A DNA stretch of 15,000 nucleotides, taken from Botryococcus braunii (lineage: Eukaryota > Chlorophyta > Trebouxiophyceae). The stretch's first letter is position 1. Every line of letters begins with the position of its first letter. The DNA lies in contig KV908375.1 of NCBI GenBank assembly GCA_002005505.1, positions 593,027 to 608,026 of the forward strand, read 5' to 3'. Below, in pieces: positions 1 through 15,000 of this stretch. The notes beneath the pieces are model-generated. The model had not been told where the DNA came from and searched no databases. It saw only the letters and a list, made by a program, of their open reading frames with translations. A program made the position numbers and the translations under genes.

Positions 1-1544
1 GGGTGGAGTTTTGGAATTGAAAGCTGAATTGTACAGAGCCCAGGAAGAAGCTCGAATGAATCCCCAGGCTCGGGGCCGGAAAAAAGGACGCGTAGAAATA
101 AAGAGGAGTAATGCAGGAGTTCAGGAACGAGATAGAAAAGATCGTGCTGCCATCAAGGTAAGAGTGCTATTGCATTGCAGTTTTACCTGTTTTACTCACA
201 AGGATTTGCCAATTTTGTGTGTTTTGTATCAACTCTGTTGTTATTCTAAATGATCTCCCAAATGGCTGCAGACAGATAAAGATAGATTGGCCGAAAGTGC
301 AGCAGCTTTGAAAAGGAAGGCAGCAATGTATGAGCGACTTGCGGCAGGTGTGGAGGATGATGAAGACGAACAATACAATGTGGATTTTTTTGCAAAGTCG
401 GGGACCCTAGAAGATGAGGCAGTGCGAATTGCTCAACTTGCTGCTGACAACCGCTCAGATTCGGCACTTGATACCTTTGCAGCGGCCATCTCTGCTGAGG
501 GTGAGCATGTGATCCATGTTTGGAGTTCATATTTGGTGTACTCTTTGTAAAATGGGCAATCATTTTGGACAATGTTGTTGAAGGCGTTGAGTTGGGCTGT
601 CGCCGCGAAGGGAACACAGTGGGGGTTCATGATGCCAGTATACCTGTGAAGATACTCCAGCAAGCGTGCCTTATACTCTGTCATTTTAAGGTTTGTGTGT
701 TGGGGAGTTGGGAGTATTTGCTTCTGATAGCTTTTCTTTGCAGGAATGGTATCTGGAGACATGATACGAGAAAGGGAGCGGATATCATGGGAGGAGGATG
801 AAAGGGAGAACATGGAAAGTGCGAAGGACAAGGAAATTGCCCGTGATGAAAGGTTGAAGGTACGTTTCAAGTTCTGAAGGTCACGTTCTTTGTGTTGGCT
901 GCGTGGTTAATGGTCAATGTGAGTAAGAAGAGCCTAGGAATGTCCCTTGGCCTCTTGCTTTGAAGTGATGGGGATGTTAAGGTCGGGACAAGCTTTTGTG
1001 GCCTGCCTTGCGAGAAGCATGTTCCTTGCTTCTGGTATGGGGTTTTGGCGCAATTGGCTGAGTGATGGTTGCTGAAGACTTCGGAAGACAGGGATACTGC
1101 CTTTTTAACAAACACATAATGGTTGCTGAGGCAGACAGGTTAAGTTGTACTCGTCTGTGATTTCAAGGACAGTATGATGACAAACTCAGGGACCTGGAAA
1201 TGATGTGACGCTATCAGGCATTGTCTTTAGTTTTTGTTTAGCATTGTCCAGTTTTTGTACAGGCAAATGTGCAGAAAGTAAGTAATTGGTTATGAGGCAC
1301 ATGGGAAGGAAACTCCGAGACAGTTGAGAGTACTGCAGGGCTTGATAGCCATTTACTGCAATCCCAATTTGTCATGCAGGTGCTCGAAAAGGTTGAGCGG
1401 GAAACCAAAGAAGGCCGACGTCGGGCTGAAAAGGAACGGCAGGAGAGGGATAAGGCAGTGCGGTTGAAGCGAGACCGATTGAGGGAAACCTTTCTTCGGC
1501 AGCAAGTAGCAGCCATACGGGCTTCAAAGTCCACTTTAAAGTGA
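1..1544 (+). CDS. CCDC174: CCDC174-like coiled-coil nuclear protein, 3' part (four exons)
   Basis: The gene enters from the left edge. Exons that keep one frame are 1-157, 272-500, 744-859 and 1380-1544, with introns GTAAGA..GCAG, GTGAGC..GCAG and GTACGT..GCAG in phases 0, 1 and 0. The stop is TGA at 1542-1544. Exon 1 carries LELKAELYRAQEEA and NAGVQERDRKD. Exon 2 carries LKRKAAMYERLAAG followed by an acidic run and YNVDFFAKSG. Both match the conserved N-terminal block of CCDC174 (LKAEL-RKQEE, then an acidic segment and a VDF motif). Exons 3 and 4 are highly charged coiled coil ending IRASKSTLK. Human CCDC174 is a nuclear protein linked to the exon junction complex and RNA processing; that role is transferred by family. 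The central segment found in animal and plant relatives, with a (D/E)-x-(L/F)-GR-x-R motif, was not found between exons 2 and 3. The start codon lies outside the window. Confidence 0.8.
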
Positions 1545-2281
1545 TATTCAGTCCTTTACTACGACCAAATCACTTTGGGGAGTCCTCATCGAGTGGGAGT
1601 CGTTGTGTGTGGTAGATGTAGTCCTGCCAACCCTTCAAAAAAGTCTTCTTTAGTGTCTAGTGACAATTGCTTTAGGGAGAGAGGGGGTGGTCAGGGGTTG
1701 CCAATGGCTTCACTGATGGGCTTAATGCTGGAAAACATTTTACCCTTTATGCTGTGAGAGTGCTGGGGGTTTTGTTTTGGTTAGGGCAGGAGGGTGTATG
1801 TAGTTGATGAAGATAGTGCACAATTAATGTCCAGCATATCTGGCATATATTCCTTGTGCTTGGTTCCTGTATGGTGTTCTTTGGCGTCAATCAAGGCTGC
1901 TACTTAGAAGGACAGGTGGGCTTGGCTTCAAGAAATGTATTTGGGTGACTAGCTGGTACTGGTCCGTGTCAGTCTACCTCAAAACTTACATTCGGCATAT
2001 TCAATGTCTACTGGGCGACGTCCAGCTGCCAATCATTTGGTGCGACTTCAATTCGAGCGCCTAAGGATTTTTGGCAGACTTTGCCATACGGCATATAGAA
2101 TTGTTGACCACATTGTTGTCCTTTGGTAAAAAATAGCCGCAGGAGGGCAGAGTCAGCATTGTAATCTGTATCAGCATGTCTATGTATGTACATAATTGGA
2201 GTGGCTCCAGGCATGGATGAAACGGCTGTACAGAAATCAGCGAGGTGTTATGTGCTTTATGTGTCTTACTATGTGTTTATG

Positions 2282-2319
2282 CATGTCGGCCAAAGTGGTG
2301 CACCACTTTGGCCGACATG
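2282..2319. repeat. Perfect 38-bp palindrome without spacer
   Basis: Two 19-base arms (the left begins CATGTCGGCCAAAG) meet exactly between 2300 and 2301. Symmetry is complete and stops sharply at 2281/2320, where both flanks are G. If transcribed it would form a very stable stem with hardly any loop. No function can be assigned. Confidence 0.95.
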
Positions 2320-2741
2320 GAAGTTGTGTACAGCTGACATGGAGCCTCGCTTCAGCTGACATTGAGATCTCCTCTGCAACATCAAGACGCAATCACTCTA
2401 AAAGGAATGCAGTTTCTAAACTACGGGTTTTTTTGAGTCCATCAAGATTGAGAACGATTATCATCATAGCAGGGGTTCTCCCTCCCTTCTAAAGCGTAAA
2501 AGTATTTTGTTCACAGCGGCCCTCTCTGCTAAAGACTTAGCTTAAAGGAGGACTTTGAACGGTACCAGTACTGTGGGTTTAGACAAACGGGTACTCTTGT
2601 GCCGATACGTATCTCAGTATACTCTTTTGTGCACACCGGCAACTCTGGTACTTTACACTGGTACAGGGATAATGCACTCTTCATACTTTCTTTGTGTTTT
2701 ACAGCCCTCTTTTGATGACTTCAGTCTCCAGCCCGTGTTCA

Positions 2742-2817
2742 CCCCCCCCCCCCCCCCCAACAACACGCACAAACAAGTAATAGCGAGGGACCGGCAGCGA
2801 GGGGGGGGGGGGGGGGG
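2742..2817. repeat. C17 and G17 homopolymers in inverted arrangement
   Basis: A run of 17 C (2742-2758) is followed after 42 bases by a run of 17 G (2801-2817). They are complementary and of equal length, so they could pair as a 17-bp GC stem with a 42-base loop. Each run alone could form a G-quadruplex on one strand or an i-motif on the other. Confidence 0.9.
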
Positions 2818-3092
2818 AGAAGGCAAACACCAAGAAGTCATGCAGTGTGAGGAGACTTACTTGGAAGAGGACTTGACCCCTGTTAACCGGGGACTCATAG
2901 CTTAAAACGTTTATATAACAATGGCAGCATCAAAGTTGCTTCCAGCAGGGTCTGCAGGTGGAAATTCGTCAAGGTTTGTAGCATCAGGAAACAGTGGACG
3001 TTAGAAAACCCCATCGGAGCTTGAGCTCAATATGAACAATCTAAAAATTTAAGTATGGCAAACCACGCATACTTGATTGTCCCTCCAGATAT

Positions 3093-3114
3093 TGTCTGAG
3101 CATGTGCTCAGACA
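3093..3114. repeat. Hairpin: 10-bp perfect inverted repeat, 2-base spacer
   Basis: TGTCTGAGCA, then TG, then TGCTCAGACA. It is not followed by a T run and lies about 270 bases beyond the stop of the minus-strand open exon, so it could be in that gene's 3' UTR. Confidence 0.85.
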
Positions 3115-3379
3115 TTCCGCTTAAAAGGCAGTTCCAAACTCCACGGCAGGTAGCAAAGCGCAGTGTCCCCCAGTCCACATCAGTCATCCAGAAAGGTCAA
3201 TCCAATAAATGTGTAGAACGGAAACAAGCTAATGCGAGGCGATCCACAGAGACACGGTTCAGTAATATGGGGACGATATCACTAATGCCAGGTCTGTCCG
3301 CCTGAGTCCCAATATTGATCGTCTCGCCCAATGAATGGGTCCTCCCATAGCCTAAGCCTCCCTAAGCTTCCAGTCTTGT

Positions 3380-4632
3380 TTACGGCAGTTTGTCCCTCTT
3401 CCGGTCCTCAACACGCGTGCTACCAAGCTCTTCAATCAGAACGGGTCTTTGAGGAGGCGGGAAGAAGCCCCGTGCTAGCCCACGTGTTTGGCGCACGCAA
3501 CCTGCAGGCTTCTCACTTCTAGAAGATTGCAACCCTGCCTTAACCGATTCCCCACTGGATCCACGAGGGTGCAACACGCACACCCCATGCTGCGGCACAC
3601 TCTCACACGGAGCCCTGGTCACCATTTGCACTTCTCTTCCCACTTGGACAGTACCGCTGTGCGCCGACACTAAATGCCCTTGGTTGACAGTCGGAGCCCC
3701 TATGCCAGCAGATGGGGCAAGACCCATTGAAGCCCCCAGAGCTGCTCCACACGGCTTCTCCACATCTGCACCAAAGTTGGCCTTTGGCCCCGCAATTTCT
3801 GGCCAGATGGGGCATGCGTTCGGAATTGCTTGGGCATATGGATGCCTGCCGTTGCTGACAGGGCCTCTGCTTTCGCTCGACAGGTGCGGGCTACTGACAC
3901 CTTTTATGGGAGGAGTTGAGCCTGAGTCCGCAAGCATTGCATTCCTGCTGGGTTTGCCATGTGGTTGGGACTTCACTTCAGACCCACTTCGATGGCAATC
4001 CTTCAATTCCGGAAGAATCAGGCAGGTCGGGCTGGCAGCATTTCTCAGCTTCTCATCAGTGAGGGACTTGTCCATTGGCATCATATTCCTATTGCCCGCC
4101 GCACCTTGACAGAGAGCCGACGCAGGCCCATCTCCGCTTCGGCCAGAACAGGGAATGCCAGGCTGTGGACGAAGGACCTCAAGACCCGAGCTGGTGCCAT
4201 GAAAAACGGGATGATCTTGCAAGAAGGGGATTGCTGTAGACGCCTCAAGGCTCTGAGTTAGGGGTGCGGGTGCCCGCCCACCAGGAAAAGGTCTGGGGGG
4301 TCTGGGGGTGCTCACTGACTTCGGTTCCAAAGCAGACGGAGCTGCAATAAGCGAGTCTTGAATCTGTGATGGCGCCCCTTGGCAAGGTGGGAGGAATGGG
4401 GAGTGTGTGGAGAGAGGGGCAGACATGCGGTCCTGGTCTGAAGGGGCAGAGGCATGATTGAATCCCAGGCAGGCAATCTGGGACAGCAAAGCGGGGGAAA
4501 CTTTCTCCAGGGCCGTTCCCTCTGCGGCCTTGCTCACTGCTAGGGCCTCTCGGCGCGCCTCCTTCTCTAAACTGTCACCTTTGGCGTTCCATTTCACGCC
4601 AGCGTCTGCAGCCACTTTGGAAATGAATCTCC
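3380..4632 (-). CDS. Long open exon of unknown protein, probably a terminal exon
   Basis: On the minus strand the frame is open for about 417 codons and ends at TAA (3382-3380). An open run this long is very unlikely by chance at this base composition. There is no good ATG at the left end: the first in-frame residues follow a stop at 4642-4640 and a candidate acceptor, ACATGCAG, that ends at 4633. I therefore read it as a last exon entering in phase 2. The first residues are RFISKVAADAGVKWNAKG and LEKEARREALAVSKAAE, an ordered, mixed-charge segment. The remaining roughly 360 residues are rich in Ser, Pro, Gly and Ala, without a recognised domain, and probably disordered. The opening segment loosely resembles the end of a PIH1 N-terminal domain, which would join it to the exon at 6057-6178; this is weak. 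The start and the upstream exons are unresolved. Confidence 0.5.
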
Positions 4633-6056
4633 TGCATGTTCACAGTACCCCGGGCGGGTGAGGGTTCTCGAGTCAAAAAGGCTGAAAATGATCAATGGGG
4701 CGAGAGGTAAATTCACAGTCGCGCATTGTATTCAACGCCGTAATGTTCTCCCTTTACAGACCACAACTCCTTGACAACGGTTGTAAAGTTTAAATCCGCC
4801 TATTGAAGGCGTCGCTCCTCCACATCAATGAGCATTCCTGAGTAGCATGTCCGCAGCACACCCTTGTGACCTCATGAGTGTGACCTTAACACCTTTTGCG
4901 TGGGTGCAATGGGGTCAACATAAAGGCCCCGGGGGCATGCAGATCCTGTCTCAAAATACTGAGACGTCAGAAAATGACATGGGGAGTCCCAAAACGGTAT
5001 GGGGCGCAAGTGATATGGGGTGTCTCAAAATGGGGTTCAAATGATATGGGGAGTCCCTTCATTTTGAACGGACCCCACAAAGTTGCTGTTTTGGCTTGGC
5101 AGGTCCCAATAACTGTTGCGACTCGGCAAGCAAAAACACCGAAGCAAGCAGAGCAGTGTGGTTCTTTTGTACTTGCATCTTCTTTCCACTCGTTTAGACA
5201 CTAGAGCCTGATGAGATGAGAAAATTCCTGTAAGCTGTGCACGACGCACTTCAGCAGCATTTAATAACAATGCAATAACAACGCCCAACCTTGCAATGGG
5301 CAGGATTTGTAATCATCACAGAAACGCATGTACACTGCCGGATCCCTCCTGTCCTACTCGTTCATGCAGCCAATATCTCCAAGCTGCTTCAATTACTGTT
5401 AACCAAATCTGACTGCACATCCAACACCCTGCCATGGTTAGCAGTTGTTGAGAATCTCCTGTCCAATACAGTGTGTGTTTTGAAGGAATCTAGGGCCCAC
5501 ACCAAAATCAAGTCGAAGACCTTTAACCATAAGTATCGGAAGAGGATGTGTGCCTGAAAAATTGCAATGAACTTGGAAGACAAGGATAAGGACTGCTAAT
5601 TGCCAGCATGTGATATCAAACTTCCTGCAGGATGAAGTCCAACAGAAGCACAGTTTCTAGCATACTATGTGCCCTGGTTACTTCCTGCCAACCCTGTAAA
5701 AAGGAAAAAAAAAACAAAAGACGCTCTTTTGTGCACCCGAAACATTGAAACTTCTTATTTTCCTCGATTTGCAGGGACGGAAGTTGCTCAAGCTGGGAAC
5801 TTTGACCACCAATCAAACCTAGTCACTTGCAAGTGCACACGCAAGAGACAAGAAATCGGTTGCGACAACTCATATAAGCTTTGACTACTGCTGCAACAAA
5901 GACGGGTATGTTAATTGTGCCCTTTTAACATGGTTTAGGGCCTCAGGACCCTTGCAATGGTATCGCATTGCCGCCCTTGCCAAAAACAAAAACACTTGGA
6001 GCAGACATAATTCTCAAAGCAGAGGGTAATAGCAAAGTAGTCAGCCCGAATCTTAC
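4633..6056. other. Gap between two minus-strand exons; no exon established
   Basis: If 6057-6178 and 3380-4632 belong to one gene, this 1.4 kb is intron plus missing middle exons. Several short open stretches occur on the minus strand: 5288-5175 contains NAAEVRRAQLTG, which could be the segment before RFISK of a PIH1 domain, and 5436-5320 contains VIEAAWRYWLHE. None has flanking splice sites of matching phase. A strong polypyrimidine-AG acceptor lies near 5695 on the minus strand (T10-CC-T5-ACAG), but the phase-2 frame following it meets a stop after four codons. Confidence 0.4.
4975..5060. repeat. Degenerate tandem repeat with TGAyATGGGGwGTCyC core
   Basis: The core recurs at 4975, 5011 and 5042 (spacing 36 and 31), with further ATGGGG copies between, for example GTATGGGGCG near 4998. 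The copies have diverged, so the array is probably old. Confidence 0.6.
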
Positions 6057-6178
6057 TGGTAGTCCTCTGGGCGAGCGGCCAATTCATCAAGATGCTGCCA
6101 CAAAGCCTGTGCCTGCGACGCAAAAGATGCAAGGCCCTCGTCCCCATTTGACTTCCCTGCTGTGAAGAGCCTCTCCAT
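6057..6178 (-). CDS. First exon resembling PIH1D2-type dynein-assembly factors
   Basis: Reading the minus strand, ATG at 6178-6176 opens 40 codons and ends in phase 2 at a consensus donor (CA|GTAAGA, donor bases 6056-6051). The peptide starts MERLFTAGKSNGDEG and continues with ALWQHLDELAARPEDY. The pattern of a Trp, then LD-LA, then P-E-x-Y at the very N-terminus is that of PIH1D2, where a comparable phrase precedes the KFI segment of the PIH1 domain. PIH1 proteins are Hsp90 and R2TP co-factors for preassembly of axonemal dyneins and other complexes in the cytoplasm. The following exon, expected to complete the Gln codon and continue with Lys-Phe, was not identified. It could be an isolated relic of such a gene. 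The short length makes chance similarity possible. Confidence 0.4.
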
Positions 6179-6387
6179 TGTTCCCCGTCCCCGTTGTTCC
6201 AACCTTGCCAAACCTGCAGATCCTTCCTGTTCAGCACATTACAGCAGTCAGCACCCCGCAGCGGCCAGCAACCCACAGCGCATCAGGGTCTCTACATCTA
6301 AATGTATCTGCATATACATTTCATACAAGTATAGACTATACCACACTGTGTTGTACAAAGTTCTCGATAGACCACACTACGTTACAC

Positions 6388-6590
6388 GAAGTTTCTCTCT
6401 ATCTCCCCCCTCTCCTCCCACTCCCTCCCTAATTCCCCCAACCCCCCCTCTGTCTCTCTCGCCCCCTGTCTCTTTCTCTCCCCCCTCACAACTCTCTTCC
6501 CCCTGTACCCCGCCCCTCTCTTCCTTCCCCCCTTCTCTTCCTCCCTGCCCCTCTCACCACCCCCCCCCCCCCAAGAAAAAGCTCTGACCC
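6388..6590. repeat. Polypyrimidine tract (C/T-rich on + strand)
   Basis: About 200 bases are almost only C and T on the plus strand, including C13 at 6560-6572. It lies 210 bases upstream of the minus-strand ATG at 6178, where it reads as a GA/G-rich purine tract. Such tracts can form triplex DNA and often occur in promoters; no direct evidence of function is visible. Confidence 0.85.
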
Positions 6591-7320
<730 letters not shown>

Positions 7321-7472
7321 TGCGTGTCTGAGGGAGAGTGTTGGGGCCTAAGTGACGGAGGAACTTCGTAACAGGGGCCAGGGACAAGTTGTTGCATGTA
7401 GACAAGCAAGACTCAGAACCCTCACCACGCCGGTTGCACAAAGACGCTCACTGTACAGAATCAATGAATATT

Positions 7473-7995
7473 TTATTCTTCTTTTGGGAGTCGCAGCTTA
7501 AGGTTCTTCTCCCTGGCTTGCCTCTCCAACTCTTCAAGCAACATACGCTTAAACTTCTCACGGTCTTCTCGACTTTGTTCAAGGCGCTCTGCTTCCAATC
7601 GTGTAACACTGCAGAACAGCTTCCCAGCTCAGTGCCATGGGTTGTCCAAAGGATACACGTATACTTCTTTGTGAGAATAGTACACCTCAAATCCCAGAAA
7701 CGTGCCCACAGCCTGCCCTTCAGGAGGAAACACCTAATTGTTACCCTAGAAATTTACGGGTAAATAAGCATTGCAGTTTCTAAAATTTTAGAGTAACAAG
7801 CGTCCAGGCATACGTGTCATAGAAGCCAGTCTTTATCATGAATAACTCCATGGCCGCTCCAAGCTGCACAAAACTCCACATAACTCCTCAGACACGGCAT
7901 CGACAGACTTATGTCACTATTTATCTTACTTTGAGCACACTTACCGTGAAACCTAGAGCCGCAACTTTCAGGTAGTAGTTCCATGGGTGTGACAT
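7473..7995 (-). CDS. Small single-span membrane protein, SMIM4/UQCC5-like, 78 aa, three exons
   Basis: Minus-strand exons are 7945-7995 (17 codons from ATG), 7814-7863 and 7473-7608 (stop TAA at 7475-7473). Introns are 81 and 205 bases, with donors GTAAGT and GTATGC and acceptors GTGCAG and CTGCAG; phases are 0 and 2, and the joined length is exactly 79 codons. Exon 1 encodes MSHPWNYYLKVAALGFT and exon 2 LGAAMELFMIKTGFYD. Together they form one hydrophobic span followed by the signature G-x-x-ME-x-x-MIK-x-x-FYD. Exon 3 is a charged helix starting VTRLEAERLEQ and ending RLPKEE. The ME-MIK-FYD spacing and the basic/acidic tail resemble SMIM4/UQCC5, a small inner mitochondrial membrane protein needed for respiratory complex III assembly. 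The similarity is recalled, not searched. There is an in-frame stop upstream of the ATG, so the start is probably right. Mitochondrial location is inference. Confidence 0.8.
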
Positions 7996-8033
7996 GACAA
8001 AGCCTCTGCGCTGAACTCCTCAACCTCCGCCAT
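7968..8033 (-). promoter_or_regulatory. Overlapping upstream ORF of the small membrane-protein gene
   Basis: An ATG at 8033-8031 (context GTCATGG, better than that of the main start) opens a 21-codon frame, MAEVEEFSAEALS..., that runs out of frame across the main ATG at 7995 and stops at 7970-7968. If the transcript begins upstream of 8033, most ribosomes would meet this frame first, so translation of the main protein would depend on leaky scanning. The transcription start is not known. Confidence 0.35.
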
Positions 8034-8563
8034 GACACATTACTAATTAGCTCCAGCGTATGCAATGCCTAAATACATGATAAAACTCTGGGAAGAAATA
8101 ACAAGACGCTGCACTCGACGGCCGAATGCGTGCGTTAAGAGCTAACCCAGATTGATCAAGTACGGGTGATCTAGGCGCGGGGCCTGCAGGTACCAAGGAA
8201 GGGTCTGGTACCGTACCAGACCCTTCAACATGCGCGGCCGCATGCGGGCCAAATCACAATCGATTTGTGAATCGGAGCGATGGCCGTGCTCCTAACCTTG
8301 TACATGACAGAGGAGTCCGATCGACACAGGAGAAATCATCGTTGATTTGCTTGTGGTTCTGATAGCTAGAAGTGAAACCTTCATTTACAAGCTACTGTGA
8401 ACATGGCCATTTATCGCTGCTATCTTCCTTACCCTTCTTGTACAAGCGGTACCCTTATCGTGTAGACGCCACGCGTGACATCCTAGAAATGCACAGTCAG
8501 CGACTGACAAACCTGAATCCATAAGTATCGCAAGTCTTGTTAACGTTTCTAAGTCCTGTCGTG
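7996..8563. promoter_or_regulatory. Divergent (head-to-head) intergenic spacer
   Basis: The start codons of the small minus-strand gene (7995) and the ABCG gene (8564) face away from each other across 568 bases, so both promoters and 5' UTRs should lie here. No clear TATA box can be placed for either gene; TATTTA near 8075 on the minus strand is a weak candidate. The 29-base palindrome at 8198-8226 lies inside. No coding sequence was seen. Confidence 0.55.
8198..8226. repeat. Inverted repeat: 14-bp perfect arms, 1-base spacer
   Basis: GAAGGGTCTGGTAC, C, GTACCAGACCCTTC. It lies in the divergent spacer, 203 bases from one start codon and 338 from the other. It could bind a dimeric regulator or form a hairpin; neither can be told from the sequence. 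Confidence 0.9.

Positions 8564-15000
<6,437 letters not shown>

Larger units (their letters stand above)
1545..3379. other. Non-coding stretch: 3' UTR and convergent intergenic region
   Basis: No open frame here has coding character, and no splice-compatible exon could be linked to either neighbour. The left part probably holds the 3' UTR of the CCDC174-like gene. A TGTAA, the polyadenylation motif of green algae, occurs near 2160, but no polyadenylation site can be fixed. The stretch lies between two convergent genes and carries the palindrome, the C17/G17 pair and the hairpin listed separately. Confidence 0.6.

Noticed and set aside
526..640. Segment reading VVEGVELGCRREG in the second CCDC174 intron as the missing central motif
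   Set aside because: Weak similarity, and the nearest acceptor gives phase 0 while exon 2 ends in phase 1.
1166..1207. Possible extra CCDC174 exon reading YDDKLRDLEM
   Set aside because: It reads like coiled coil and follows an AG, but the only donor (AT|GTGACG) is phase 2 and would break the frame of the last exon; exons 3 and 4 join well without it.
3684..4109. Plus-strand open frame of 141 codons
   Set aside because: Lies opposite the much longer minus-strand open exon and has no start context or splice sites; taken as a shadow.
5030..5045. GGTTCAAAT as a tRNA T-arm
   Set aside because: No matching acceptor stem, D-arm or anticodon arm around it; similar short matches near 3257 and 11262 also lack the remaining structure.
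5291..5557. Plus-strand open frame of 88 codons
   Set aside because: No ATG in good context that fits a known family, no homology recognised, and length within chance expectation.

Overview
The window is nuclear DNA of a eukaryote with spliced genes (GT-AG introns of about 80 to 1200 bases), long simple repeats and no bacterial features. A plant-type half-size ABCG transporter, a CCDC174-type nuclear protein and a possible PIH1-type dynein-assembly exon together suggest the green lineage, perhaps a streptophyte alga or early land plant with flagellated cells. Codon use is only mildly biased, unlike Chlamydomonas or Volvox. The organism assignment is inference and not certain.

Layout. 1-1544 (+): the 3' part of a CCDC174-like gene, four exons ending at a TGA. 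1545-3379: non-coding, with a perfect 38-bp palindrome, a C17/G17 inverted pair and a 22-base hairpin. 3380-6178 (-): a 1253-base open exon (3380-4632) and, upstream on the same strand, a short first exon (6057-6178) resembling the N-terminus of PIH1D2-type proteins; whether they are one gene is unproven. 6179-7472: non-coding, with a 200-base pyrimidine tract and a 222-base GA repeat. 7473-7995 (-): a complete three-exon gene for a 78-residue membrane protein with similarity to SMIM4/UQCC5. Its exons are too short to be seen as ordinary open reading frames. 7996-8563: a 568-bp head-to-head spacer, probably with both promoters. 8564-15000 (+): seven exons of an ABCG11-like half transporter, 456 codons covering the N-terminus, the whole nucleotide-binding domain and the start of the linker; the membrane domain lies beyond the window.

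The most notable point is that the ABCG reading frame is intact across seven phase-compatible exons, yet most residues needed for ATP hydrolysis are replaced (Q-loop, signature, Walker B Asp/Glu, D-loop, H-loop His), while the Walker A Lys-Thr remains. This looks like an inactive-site ABCG subunit held under selection rather than a decayed pseudogene. A second theme is the number of perfect, nearly spacer-free palindromes and of G/C homopolymers of 11-17 bases in non-coding DNA.
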